Shown here: one piece after another, positions 1 to 5,005 of the stretch
Layout: the number at the start of each line of letters is the position of its first letter
Position numbering within the stretch: position 1 is the stretch's first letter
Assembly (NCBI GenBank): GCA_028284845.1
Contig: JANQQY010000311.1
Location: forward strand, 1 to 5,005
DNA: 5,005 nt
Reading direction: 5' to 3'
Source: Spirochaetales bacterium
GTDB lineage: Bacteria; Spirochaetota; Spirochaetia; DSM-27196; SLST01
The notes under the pieces: generated by a model
The model's input: the letters and a program-made list of their open reading frames with translations, nothing else
Told to the model about the DNA's origin: nothing
Databases searched by the model: none
Translations under genes and position numbers: made by a program

Positions 1-863
1 AACCCAATGTCCTCCTCGCACTCGGTGAGCAGTCCCTTGATCAGCGCCTTGATGAACTCTTCCGCGAGATCCATGTTGCAGTCGATGTCACAGAAGGCGA
101 CTTCAGGCTCGATCATCCAGAACTCCGCGAGGTGGCGGGCGGTGTTCGAGTTTTCAGCACGGAAGGTTGGGCCGAAGGTGTAGACCCTATCCATGGCACA
201 GGCGTAGATCTCCGCATTGAGCTGTCCGCTCACCGTGAGGAAGGCGGGTCTACCGAAGAAGTCCTTTGAGTAGTTGACCGCGCCATCGTCCTTCGGCGGA
301 TCGGCCCGGTAGAGTCGGTCAATGTCGAGGGTCGTTGCCTGGAAGAGCTCGCCGGCACCCTCCGTGTCGCTCGCCGTGATGATGGGGGTATTGATGTAGA
401 GGAAGCCGCGCTCCTGGTAGAACCGATGGATCGCGAAGCTCAGGTAGTTTCGCACCCGGGCGACCGCCCCAAAGGTATTGGTCCTGGGTCGCAGATGCGC
501 GATCTCCCGGAGAAACTCGAAGCTGTGACGCTTCTTCTGGAGCGGGTAGTCGTCGGCGGGGGAGGTTCCCACGAGGGTGATCCCGGCCGCGGCGATCTCG
601 ACGCTCTGATTCTTTCCCATGCTCTCTACGAGGGTTCCGTGCACGATCACGCTTGCACCGGTGGTAACGGGCTCGATCGCTCGTGAGAGCTCGTTGTTCT
701 CGCCGTCTACCGTCACCTGGATGCTTGCCATTGAGGAGCCGTCATTGACCTCCATGAAGCTGACATTCTTCCCGCTCCGCTTGGTTCTGACCCAACCGGC
801 GACCTCAACGCCCTGCCCGCTCGGCTTCTCCAAGAGGGCTTCACGCACTCTGATTCGACTCAT
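1..863 (-). CDS. asnS: Asparaginyl-tRNA synthetase (AsnRS), 5' part, truncated by the window edge
   Basis: Cytoplasmic class IIb aminoacyl-tRNA synthetase that charges tRNA-Asn with asparagine using ATP. The window holds residues 1-287; the E. coli enzyme is about 466 residues, so the C-terminal third with motif 3 lies beyond the left edge. Residues about 15-100 form the OB-fold anticodon-binding domain (VAGWVRTKRSGKNVSF, 21-36). The catalytic domain follows: REIAHLRPRTN (119-129), motif 1 ending at Pro160 (ERGFLYINTP), ITASDTEGAGELF (162-174), LTVSGQLNAE (209-218), and motif 2 with FRAENSNTARHLAEFW (234-249), a signature that separates AsnRS from AspRS and LysRS. Starting at the ATG at 861-863 gives an N-terminus (MSRIRVREAL) that lines up with E. 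coli AsnRS. No Shine-Dalgarno precedes this ATG; promoter-like boxes end 6 bases upstream, so the message may be leaderless. The gene is divergent from the DUF3224 gene. Identity is near certain from recalled family sequence. Confidence 0.97.
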   Translation of the reverse strand, partial: MSRIRVREALLEKPSGQGVEVAGWVRTKRSGKNVSFMEVNDGSSMASIQVTVDGENNELSRAIEPVTTGASVIVHGTLVESMGKNQSVEIAAAGITLVGTSPADDYPLQKKRHSFEFLREIAHLRPRTNTFGAVARVRNYLSFAIHRFYQERGFLYINTPIITASDTEGAGELFQATTLDIDRLYRADPPKDDGAVNYSKDFFGRPAFLTVSGQLNAEIYACAMDRVYTFGPTFRAENSNTARHLAEFWMIEPEVAFCDIDCNMDLAEEFIKALIKGLLTECEEDIG

Positions 864-869
864 GGAGTA

Positions 870-898
870 GCAGTACCACAGCCCGGTTGGTGGGTCAA
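870..898 (-). promoter_or_regulatory. Candidate asnS promoter with leaderless geometry
   Basis: On the minus strand a TTGACC -35 box (893-898) is followed by 17 bases and a weak -10 candidate TACTGC (870-875). Only six bases (TACTCC) separate this from the asnS ATG, so transcription would start at or beside the ATG. The -35 is a 5/6 match to TTGACA. The -10 is poor because its last base is C, so the assignment rests on spacing and on the similar arrangement before aroF. No ribosome binding site is visible. Confidence 0.42.
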
Positions 899-910
899 AC
901 GAACCGAGTC

Positions 911-939
911 TTGCTCCGTGCCGACCTCACAGATACCCT
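911..939 (+). promoter_or_regulatory. Weak candidate promoter for the DUF3224-arsC-like pair
   Basis: TTGCTC (911-916), a 17-base spacer and TACCCT (934-939) resemble a sigma-70 type promoter reading rightward from the divergent intergenic region. The -10 keeps the TAnnnT frame but is GC-rich, and the implied leader is only about nine bases, most of it the Shine-Dalgarno. It is reported because the pair needs a promoter within 864-954 and this is the best candidate seen there. Confidence 0.25.
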
Positions 940-945
940 TCACGC

Positions 946-952
946 GGAGGGG
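946..952 (+). promoter_or_regulatory. Ribosome binding site of the DUF3224 gene
   Basis: GGAGGGG ends two bases before the ATG at 955; its GGAGG core (946-950) leaves a four-base spacer. This is slightly close but a strong anti-Shine-Dalgarno match and supports the start at 955. It also shows that the organism uses Shine-Dalgarno initiation for at least some genes. Confidence 0.7.
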
Positions 953-954
953 CT

Positions 955-1359
955 ATGCAGGCAATAGGAACGTTCACCGTGGAGATGACGCCGGTCGGGG
1001 AGGGCTCCGCCAACGGCATTGGCAGGATGGCGCTCGCAAAGGAGTTTTCCGGAGATCTTTCCGGCACGAGTGAGGGAGAGATGCTGACCGCCGTGACCGA
1101 TACTCCGGGCTCGGCAGGGTATGTCGCTCTGGAGCGTGTGGACGGCACGCTTGCGGGGCGTACCGGTTCCTTCGTCCTCCAGCATTTTGGACTCGCACAG
1201 GAGAGCGGCAACCGGTTGACCATTGAGATCGTGCCGGACTCAGGGAGCGGAGAGCTCCGTTCGATCTCAGGAACGATGGAGATCGAGGCCGACGAACACG
1301 GGCATCGCTACTCCCTCTCGTACACCTTGGCCGACACGGACGGAGAGAGGTCGAAGTGA
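955..1359 (+). CDS. DUF3224 family protein (function unknown)
   Basis: A complete 134-residue protein recognised as DUF3224, a family of small single-domain bacterial proteins of about 125-140 residues with no established function. From memory, structural-genomics members form a beta-barrel. Hallmarks are GTFTVEMTP (5-13), RMALAKEFSGDLSGTSEGEML (24-44), the most conserved stretch GSAGYVALERVDGTLAGRTG (52-71) running into SFVLQHFG (72-79), and IVPDSGSGEL followed by GTMEI (92-110). Alternating polar and hydrophobic residues fit an all-beta fold. No signal peptide or membrane segment is seen, so it is probably cytoplasmic. The start is supported by the Shine-Dalgarno at 946-952. Its TGA stop overlaps the GTG start of the next gene by four bases (GTGA), implying translational coupling. 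It may bind a small ligand, but nothing in the sequence shows which. Family assignment is confident; any function would be a guess. Confidence 0.88.
   Translation: MQAIGTFTVEMTPVGEGSANGIGRMALAKEFSGDLSGTSEGEMLTAVTDTPGSAGYVALERVDGTLAGRTGSFVLQHFGLAQESGNRLTIEIVPDSGSGELRSISGTMEIEADEHGHRYSLSYTLADTDGERSK
1342..1350 (+). promoter_or_regulatory. Ribosome binding site for the GTG start of the ArsC/Spx-like gene
   Basis: The purine run GGAGAGAGG sits inside the last codons of the DUF3224 gene and ends five bases before GTG at 1356. It decides the start of the downstream gene, which has no ATG in the right place, and supports coupling of the two genes. Confidence 0.65.
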
Positions 1360-1694
1360 TTCAGATTTACGGGCGAAAGAAGTGCAAGACAACTCAGAAG
1401 GCCGAGCGCTTCTTCAAGGAACGCCGGATCGACTACGCCTTTGTGAACCTCGACCAAAAGGCACCGGGACGACGGGAGATCGAGCTCTTCCTTGATGTCC
1501 TTGGAGAGGATGAGGTGCTTGATACTGAGGGGAAGGCCTACCAGAAGCGAGGGCTCGCCTACATGGATTTCGACACCGCCGCGGAGCTTGAGGAGCATCC
1601 GGAGCTCATTCGGACTCCGATCGTTCGCGACGGACGGCGGGTCTCGGCCGGGTCGAACGAAGCGTTCTGGAAGGAGCTCGCCTCAGAGCGCTGA
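1356..1694 (+). CDS. ArsC/Spx/YffB-family thioredoxin-fold protein, single-cysteine type
   Basis: A 112-residue protein of the ArsC-like branch of the thioredoxin superfamily, a typical length (Spx and YffB are 115-135). It starts at GTG, overlapping the stop of the DUF3224 gene. The first strand MIQIYG (1-6) leads to KKCKTTQKAERFF (8-20), where Cys10 takes the redox/nucleophile position; the CKTT context has no second cysteine, unlike the CxxC of Spx. The middle is a helical insert (residues about 38-82) with the family motif AYQKRGLAY (61-69). The cis-proline region is LIRTPIVRDGR (84-94), with Pro88. Arsenate reductases of this family use glutaredoxin and arginines around the active site; I do not see a clear match to all three ArsC arginines. 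No arsenic genes are nearby, so arsenate reduction should not be assumed. A thiol-dependent reductase, or a YffB-like glutathione-using protein, is equally possible. Family assignment is strong, function weak. Confidence 0.85.
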   Translation: MIQIYGRKKCKTTQKAERFFKERRIDYAFVNLDQKAPGRREIELFLDVLGEDEVLDTEGKAYQKRGLAYMDFDTAAELEEHPELIRTPIVRDGRRVSAGSNEAFWKELASER

Positions 1695-1720
1695 CCCCGC
1701 GACGGTATCCGGGCGTCGTA

Positions 1721-1748
1721 TTGACCCCCTTGCTCGCGTCTGTATACT
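1721..1748 (+). promoter_or_regulatory. Promoter of the DAHP synthase gene, probably giving a leaderless mRNA
   Basis: TTGACC (1721-1726) and TATACT (1743-1748) are separated by 16 bases and are each a 5/6 match to the sigma-70 consensus, by far the best promoter in the window. Only six bases (TCCGCC) lie between the -10 box and the ATG at 1755, so the expected start point, six to seven bases after the -10, falls on the first base of the start codon. No Shine-Dalgarno is present. This makes aroF a separate transcription unit from the gene ending at 1694. Confidence 0.72.
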
Positions 1749-1754
1749 TCCGCC

Positions 1755-2816
1755 ATGCAAAAGACGAGCGACCTGCGGATCGTCGGCATCGACGCCCTCA
1801 CACCGCCGGCCGAACTCAAGAACGAGGTTCCCGCGTCCGAGCGCAGCAGCAAGACTGTGGTGGAGAGTCGACGAACGATCGCCTCCATCATCAGCGGCCG
1901 AGACCCTCGGCTTCTCGCGATCGTCGGCCCATGCTCGATTCATGATCGCGGACTCGCTCTCGACTACGCGCAGCGCCTGAAACGTCTCCACGACGAACTT
2001 CGCGACCGGCTCTTTGTCGTCATGCGAGTCTATTTTGAGAAGCCACGGACACGGCTTGGCTGGCGCGGCCTCATCCTCGATCCTCATCTGGACGGCAGCT
2101 ACGACATTCAGACCGGGCTGCGGATGGCGCGTCGGATTCTCAGCGAGATAACGGACATGGGACTCCCCGCCGGGAGCGAGATGCTCGATCCGATCGTTCC
2201 CCAGTACACCGACGACCTGGTGAGTTGGGCTTCAATCGGCGCACGCACGACCGAGAGCCAGACCCATCGTGAGATGGCGAGTGGCCTCTCGATGCCCGTC
2301 GGATTCAAGAACGGCACGGATGGAAGCGTCGACACTGCGATCAATGCGCTGGCCAATGCGCGAAACCCTCACAGCTTTATTGGCATTGACCCTCAGGGGC
2401 AGAGCTGTGTTCTCACCACCGCCGGCAATGAGCACGGTCATGTGATTCTGCGCGGCGGTCGAAGCGGTCCCAATTATCACGACGAATCAGTTGAGGATGC
2501 CTGCAGCAAACTTATCGAGTCGGGCTATCCGCCCGCTGTCATGATTGATTGCAGCCACTCGAACTCAATGAAAAAGCCCGAGCGCCAGGCGAAGGTGCTA
2601 CGCTCCGTCGTTCGCCAGCGCAAAGAGGGCCAGGAGTCGATCGTCGGCTTTATGATGGAGAGCAATATCGAGGCCGGTCGACAGGATATCCCTGACGACC
2701 CAGGTGACCTCGCCTACGGAGTGTCCGTCACAGATCCCTGCCTTGATTGGGAGCGAACGGAGAACGCGCTCCGCTGGGCGCACGAGCAACTCGGGCCGGT
2801 TCTCGACCCGTCGTAG
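1755..2816 (+). CDS. aroF: 3-deoxy-7-phosphoheptulonate (DAHP) synthase, class I AroF/AroG/AroH type
   Basis: A complete 353-residue enzyme that condenses phosphoenolpyruvate with erythrose 4-phosphate to DAHP, the first step of the shikimate pathway. Length matches E. coli AroG (350) and AroF (356). Landmarks: GPCSIHD (58-64) with metal ligand Cys60; RVYFEKPRTRLGWRGL (91-106), the KPRT phosphate/substrate loop; DPHLDGSYDI (109-118); IGARTTESQTHREMASGLSM (161-180); PVGFKNGTDG (181-190) with Lys185; ILRGG (231-235); IDCSHSNS (264-271) with His268; Glu302 in FMMESNI; Asp327 in YGVSVTDPC. All four metal ligands are present. The TESQTHREMASGLSMPVGF stretch, HSFIGID (206-212) and MMESNIEAG are closer to the tyrosine-sensitive AroF of E. 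coli than to AroG or AroH as I recall them, so tyrosine feedback is a reasonable guess but not shown. The N-terminal arm that forms the allosteric interface is present. There is no attenuator or TyrR-like box in the 60 bp upstream. Confidence 0.96.
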   Translation: MQKTSDLRIVGIDALTPPAELKNEVPASERSSKTVVESRRTIASIISGRDPRLLAIVGPCSIHDRGLALDYAQRLKRLHDELRDRLFVVMRVYFEKPRTRLGWRGLILDPHLDGSYDIQTGLRMARRILSEITDMGLPAGSEMLDPIVPQYTDDLVSWASIGARTTESQTHREMASGLSMPVGFKNGTDGSVDTAINALANARNPHSFIGIDPQGQSCVLTTAGNEHGHVILRGGRSGPNYHDESVEDACSKLIESGYPPAVMIDCSHSNSMKKPERQAKVLRSVVRQRKEGQESIVGFMMESNIEAGRQDIPDDPGDLAYGVSVTDPCLDWERTENALRWAHEQLGPVLDPS

Positions 2817-2820
2817 CTCG

Positions 2821-2848
2821 ACGCGTGGTAGAGCCGAACCCTACGCGT
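2821..2848. terminator. Palindromic hairpin between convergent aroF and gnd, possible bidirectional terminator
   Basis: The six-base palindrome ACGCGT occurs at 2821-2826 and again at 2843-2848, so the two copies can pair as a stem around a 16-base loop. GGT (2827-2829) can add pairs with ACC (2838-2840), leaving a two-base bulge. The right arm overlaps the gnd stop codon (2841-2843), and the hairpin starts four bases after the aroF stop. Neither strand has a downstream U-run, so it is not a classical intrinsic terminator. Its place in a 24-bp convergent gap is the main support for a 3'-end or terminator role. Confidence 0.35.
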
Positions 2849-4301
2849 TATAGGTAGAACTCGATACGTCTCCGCCGGTTCCCGTCCAGTTCGTGTGGAA
2901 GAACTCCCCGCGCTCCTTGTCCGTTCGCTCGTAGGTGTGAGCGCCAAAGTAGTCGCGTTGCGCCTGGATGAGGTTCGCCGGAAGACGTTCGCTGCGGTAG
3001 CCGTCGTAGAAGGCGAGGGCGGTCCCGAAGGCCGGTACCGGTATGCCCATGAGTGCCGCCTGCGAGACGACTTTCCGCCACGAGGCCTGACACTTCTCAA
3101 GAGTCGACTTGAAGTAGTGATCGAGAATCAGATTCTGCGGCTGCGGGCTTGCGTCGTACGCCTTCTTGATATCGCCCAAAAAGACGCTTCGGATGATGCA
3201 GCCACCACGCCACATGTTCGCGACCGCACCGTAGTCGATGGTCCAGCCGTACTCAGCGGCCGCTGCCGCCATGAGCATAAAGCCCTGCGCGTAGCTGATG
3301 ATCTTGCTTGCGAGGAGTGCTTTTCGGATGTCCTCGACGAACGGTTCGATGTCGCCTTCGTAGGCGCCGTAGGTCCGGCTCTGAACCGGGCCCCGGAGCA
3401 CCTTGCTCGCGTCCACCCGCTCGTCCTTGATCGCGGAGAGCGTGCGCGCGAAGACCGCCTCTCCAATCAGAGTCACCGGCATTCCCATGTCGAGTGCGCT
3501 GATCGCAGTCCACTTCCCCGTTCCTTTCTGGCCCGCCTTGTCGAGGATCTTCTCGACCAGTGGTTCGCCGTCCTCGTCTGCGAAGGCCATGATGTCGCGA
3601 GTGATCTCGATGAGGAAGCTGTCTAGTTCGGTTGAGTTCCACGAGGTGAAGATTTCGTGGAGCTGATCGTAGGGAAGGCCCAGGCCGTCTCGCATCAGGT
3701 GGTAGGCCTCTGCGATGAGCTGCATGTCCCCGTACTCAATCCCGTTGTGGACCATCTTCACGTAGTGACCGGCGCCGCCATCACCCACCCAGTCGCAGCA
3801 CGGTTCGCCGTCAGGGGTCTTTGCGGAAATCGCCTGAAGGATCTCCTTTACCGCCGGCCATGCCTTCGCATTGCCGCCGGGCATGATCGAAGGGCCGAAC
3901 CGTGCGCCCTCCTCGCCGCCTGAGACGCCGGTCCCAATAAAGAGGAGGCCCTTCTCTGCGAGTTCCTTCTCGCGCCGGATGGTGTCGGGGAAGTGTGAGT
4001 TCCCGCCGTCGATGATGATGTCTCCCGCCTCGAGGTGGGGAACCACCTGATCGATGAAGGCATCGACCACAGCCCCCGCCTTCACCATGAGGACCACGCG
4101 TCGCGGTCGCTCGAGCTTTGACACGAACTCTTCGACCGTGTGTGCACCAACGATGCTTTTGCCGGACGCGGGACCCGCGAGGAAATCGTCTACCTTGGAG
4201 GTCGTCCGATTGTAGACGGCGACCTCGTAGCCGTGATCGGCCATGTTGAGGACGAGGTTCTGCCCCATCACCGCGAGTCCAATGAGTCCTATGTCAGCCA
4301 T
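2841..4301 (-). CDS. gnd: 6-phosphogluconate dehydrogenase, decarboxylating, NADP-type
   Basis: A complete 486-residue cytoplasmic dimeric enzyme of the pentose phosphate pathway: 6-phosphogluconate + NADP to ribulose 5-phosphate + CO2 + NADPH. The N-terminal Rossmann domain has GLIGLAVMGQNL (5-16), and Asn31-Arg32 (NRTT) after the second strand, as expected for NADP. Then come MVKAG (72-76), IIDGGNSHFPDT (96-107), GVSGGEEGARFGPSIMPGG (125-143), and VKMVHNGIEYGDMQ (181-194) with catalytic Lys182 and Glu189. KGTGKWT (259-265) and the C-terminal AQRDYFGAHTYER (447-459), with substrate-binding Arg449 and His455, complete the active site. The C-terminus runs on past the E. coli end to HTNWTGTGGDVSSSTYNA, the long form known from sheep and human enzymes. 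I chose ATG 4299-4301 because it follows a GGGAG site and gives the family's MADIGLIG-type start; an in-frame upstream start at 4337 adds 12 residues not seen in the family. It follows the larA-like stop by two bases. Confidence 0.98.
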   Translation of the reverse strand: MADIGLIGLAVMGQNLVLNMADHGYEVAVYNRTTSKVDDFLAGPASGKSIVGAHTVEEFVSKLERPRRVVLMVKAGAVVDAFIDQVVPHLEAGDIIIDGGNSHFPDTIRREKELAEKGLLFIGTGVSGGEEGARFGPSIMPGGNAKAWPAVKEILQAISAKTPDGEPCCDWVGDGGAGHYVKMVHNGIEYGDMQLIAEAYHLMRDGLGLPYDQLHEIFTSWNSTELDSFLIEITRDIMAFADEDGEPLVEKILDKAGQKGTGKWTAISALDMGMPVTLIGEAVFARTLSAIKDERVDASKVLRGPVQSRTYGAYEGDIEPFVEDIRKALLASKIISYAQGFMLMAAAAAEYGWTIDYGAVANMWRGGCIIRSVFLGDIKKAYDASPQPQNLILDHYFKSTLEKCQASWRKVVSQAALMGIPVPAFGTALAFYDGYRSERLPANLIQAQRDYFGAHTYERTDKERGEFFHTNWTGTGGDVSSSTYNA

Positions 4302-4303
4302 CT

Positions 4304-5005
4304 CTATGCTCCCGTGAATCTCTTGCGTTCGGCCCACAGGCCGAGCGCCGGATTGGATAGGTAGTAGACCCTCTCTCCATCAACGGTGTTCCAACCGTCT
4401 ATGAGGGTCTCCGGATTGTACTTCGAGAGGGTAGTGGCCATATCAATCGGCGTGAACCCAACAGACGCAATATCGTCCGCGCTGAGCTTGCCCGCCGCAT
4501 ACCGTATCTCGAACCGCTCCTCACTCGAACCGTGGATGAGGTGCGCCGCAGCGCTTAGTGTCGCTGCGAGTTCCTGGTCGAGTTCGACCGCTCGAAGCGT
4601 CGCCTCCGTGCCGTGGTAGCCGTGCTTCGCGATGAGTCGATCAAAGAGATCGTTCTCGCCGAAGTGCCCAACGCCGGGCGCGATAACCGTGAGGCGCCCA
4701 CCGTCGGCGATCGCCATCCTGGAGCGATAGATCGCCTTGTTCCCAACCCAGGTGCTTGAGTACTCGCGAGGATCCATAAAGGCGACGACGTGATCAATCG
4801 GCTCATCGAGGAGGAAGACGTTGACCTCCTGCGCGAGCGCGGCCGCCTGCTCGTAGACCTCTACGTCGTCACCAACAAAGAGGCCTCGTACAACGAGTCG
4901 CCCCTCCACCGACTCGACGACGGTCAGGACATAGACGATGTTGAGGTGCGTGGCGAACCGCTCGTAGGCCTCGTTCAAGACAGCGCGCACCGGAGTGTGG
5001 GTTCG
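4304..5005 (-). CDS. LarA-superfamily (lactate racemase-like, DUF2088) protein, C-terminal part; possible sugar-acid C2 epimerase
   Basis: The frame is open through the right edge (codons before the GTG at 4988-4990 read R-T-H-T-P), so this is the C-terminal 233 residues of a protein that in this family is about 420-430 long; the gene start is outside the window. LarA-type enzymes racemise or epimerise 2-hydroxyacids with a nickel-pincer cofactor. The segment matches the LarA C-terminal domain: LNIVYVLTVVESVEGRLV (21-38) parallels the lactate racemase IINVVLDEDKKI strand; GLFVGDDVEVYEQA (41-54) parallels SFAGDMEAAHKVG; Lys90 in GNKAIY aligns by eye with the conserved LarA lysine (QAVKGM); GGRLTVIAPGVGHFGEND (102-119) parallels GGTIIMVAGARDGHG. 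The tail LIDGWNTVDGERVYYLSNPALGLWA (201-225) is not from lactate racemase proper and fits a sugar-acid subgroup, as I recall it. The pincer residues lie in the missing N-terminal half. Direct coupling to gnd suggests a gluconate/mannonate-type substrate, which is inference. Confidence 0.82.
   Translation of the reverse strand, partial: RTHTPVRAVLNEAYERFATHLNIVYVLTVVESVEGRLVVRGLFVGDDVEVYEQAAALAQEVNVFLLDEPIDHVVAFMDPREYSSTWVGNKAIYRSRMAIADGGRLTVIAPGVGHFGENDLFDRLIAKHGYHGTEATLRAVELDQELAATLSAAAHLIHGSSEERFEIRYAAGKLSADDIASVGFTPIDMATTLSKYNPETLIDGWNTVDGERVYYLSNPALGLWAERKRFTGA
4309..4313 (-). promoter_or_regulatory. Ribosome binding site of gnd
   Basis: On the minus strand GGGAG lies seven bases before the ATG at 4299-4301. 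It is embedded in the last codons of the upstream larA-like gene (ACG GGA GCA TAG). Ribosomes finishing that gene would expose or re-use this site, so translation of the two genes is probably coupled. It also selects the 4301 start over the longer in-frame option. Confidence 0.65.

Noticed and set aside
426..870. Plus-strand open frames opposite asnS (426-686 and 619-870)
   Set aside because: Both lie antisense to the strongly conserved AsnRS frame, which is open to the window edge. Their translations are low-complexity and unrecognised.
1699..1719. Small inverted repeat GCGACG / CGTCGT between the ArsC-like stop and the aroF -35 box
   Set aside because: A stem of five Watson-Crick pairs plus one G-U with a nine-base loop and no U-run is expected often by chance in GC-rich DNA. 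It is too weak to call a terminator, although its position would suit one.
1683..2087. Minus-strand 134-codon frame opposite the ArsC-like gene end and aroF
   Set aside because: It overlaps the 3' end of one real gene, the aroF promoter and the aroF 5' end, and has no family resemblance. It is a shadow frame.
2895..3626. A 243-codon open frame on the plus strand opposite gnd
   Set aside because: It lies wholly antisense to a full-length, well-conserved gnd. GC-rich codon use on the other strand creates long stop-free frames, and its translation shows no recognisable domain and no ribosome binding site.
4302..4337. Upstream in-frame start for gnd at 4337
   Set aside because: It would add 12 residues absent from the family, overlap the larA-like gene, and ignore the GGGAG site placed correctly for the ATG at 4299-4301.
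4988..4990. GTG at 4988-4990 as the true start of the larA-like gene
   Set aside because: The frame stays open to the window edge with residues that continue the family alignment, and the known family has about 200 further N-terminal residues with the nickel-cofactor sites. The gene is cut by the window edge and does not start there.
1..5005. CRISPR arrays, insertion sequences, tRNA genes, prophage or defence genes
   Set aside because: No direct-repeat arrays, transposase-like proteins, terminal inverted repeats or cloverleaf sequences were seen. Nearly all the sequence is accounted for by six metabolic or housekeeping-type genes.

Overview
This is a compact stretch of bacterial chromosome, GC-rich by eye, with six genes, almost no spare DNA, and no mobile element, CRISPR array, tRNA or rRNA. 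All recognisable genes are of bacterial type. Codon use favours CTC, GTC, ATC and GAG, with frequent CGA/CGG for Arg. The phylum cannot be settled from this sequence. The LarA-type epimerase, the long-form 6-phosphogluconate dehydrogenase and two apparently leaderless genes fit a GC-rich bacterium outside the Gammaproteobacteria; Spirochaetota or Actinomycetota are guesses only.

Layout: (1) 1-863, minus strand: the first 287 residues of asparaginyl-tRNA synthetase (asnS), running off the left edge. (2) 864-954: a divergent promoter region of about 90 bp. (3) 955-1694, plus strand: a translationally coupled pair, a DUF3224-family protein followed by an ArsC/Spx-like thioredoxin-fold protein whose GTG start overlaps the previous stop. 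(4) 1755-2816, plus strand: a complete class I DAHP synthase (aroF-like), the entry enzyme of aromatic amino acid synthesis, behind its own strong-looking promoter. (5) 2817-2840: a 24-bp convergent gap with a palindromic hairpin. (6) 2841-5005, minus strand: a two-gene unit read right to left, with the C-terminal half of a LarA-superfamily (nickel-dependent hydroxyacid racemase/epimerase) protein and, 2 bp after its stop, a complete 6-phosphogluconate dehydrogenase (gnd).

Functional links: the larA-like/gnd pair suggests a sugar-acid route in which a C2 epimerase (for example mannonate/gluconate) supplies gluconate, which after phosphorylation is oxidised by Gnd to ribulose 5-phosphate and NADPH. 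The pentose phosphate pathway also leads to erythrose 4-phosphate, a substrate of the neighbouring DAHP synthase, but that gene is on the other strand and the link is only metabolic. The most unusual observation is regulatory. aroF, and less clearly asnS, have promoter-like elements placed so that transcription would start at or next to the start codon with no Shine-Dalgarno, while the other three starts visible in the window have clear ribosome binding sites. I see no strong sign of an undescribed system; the region is mostly housekeeping.
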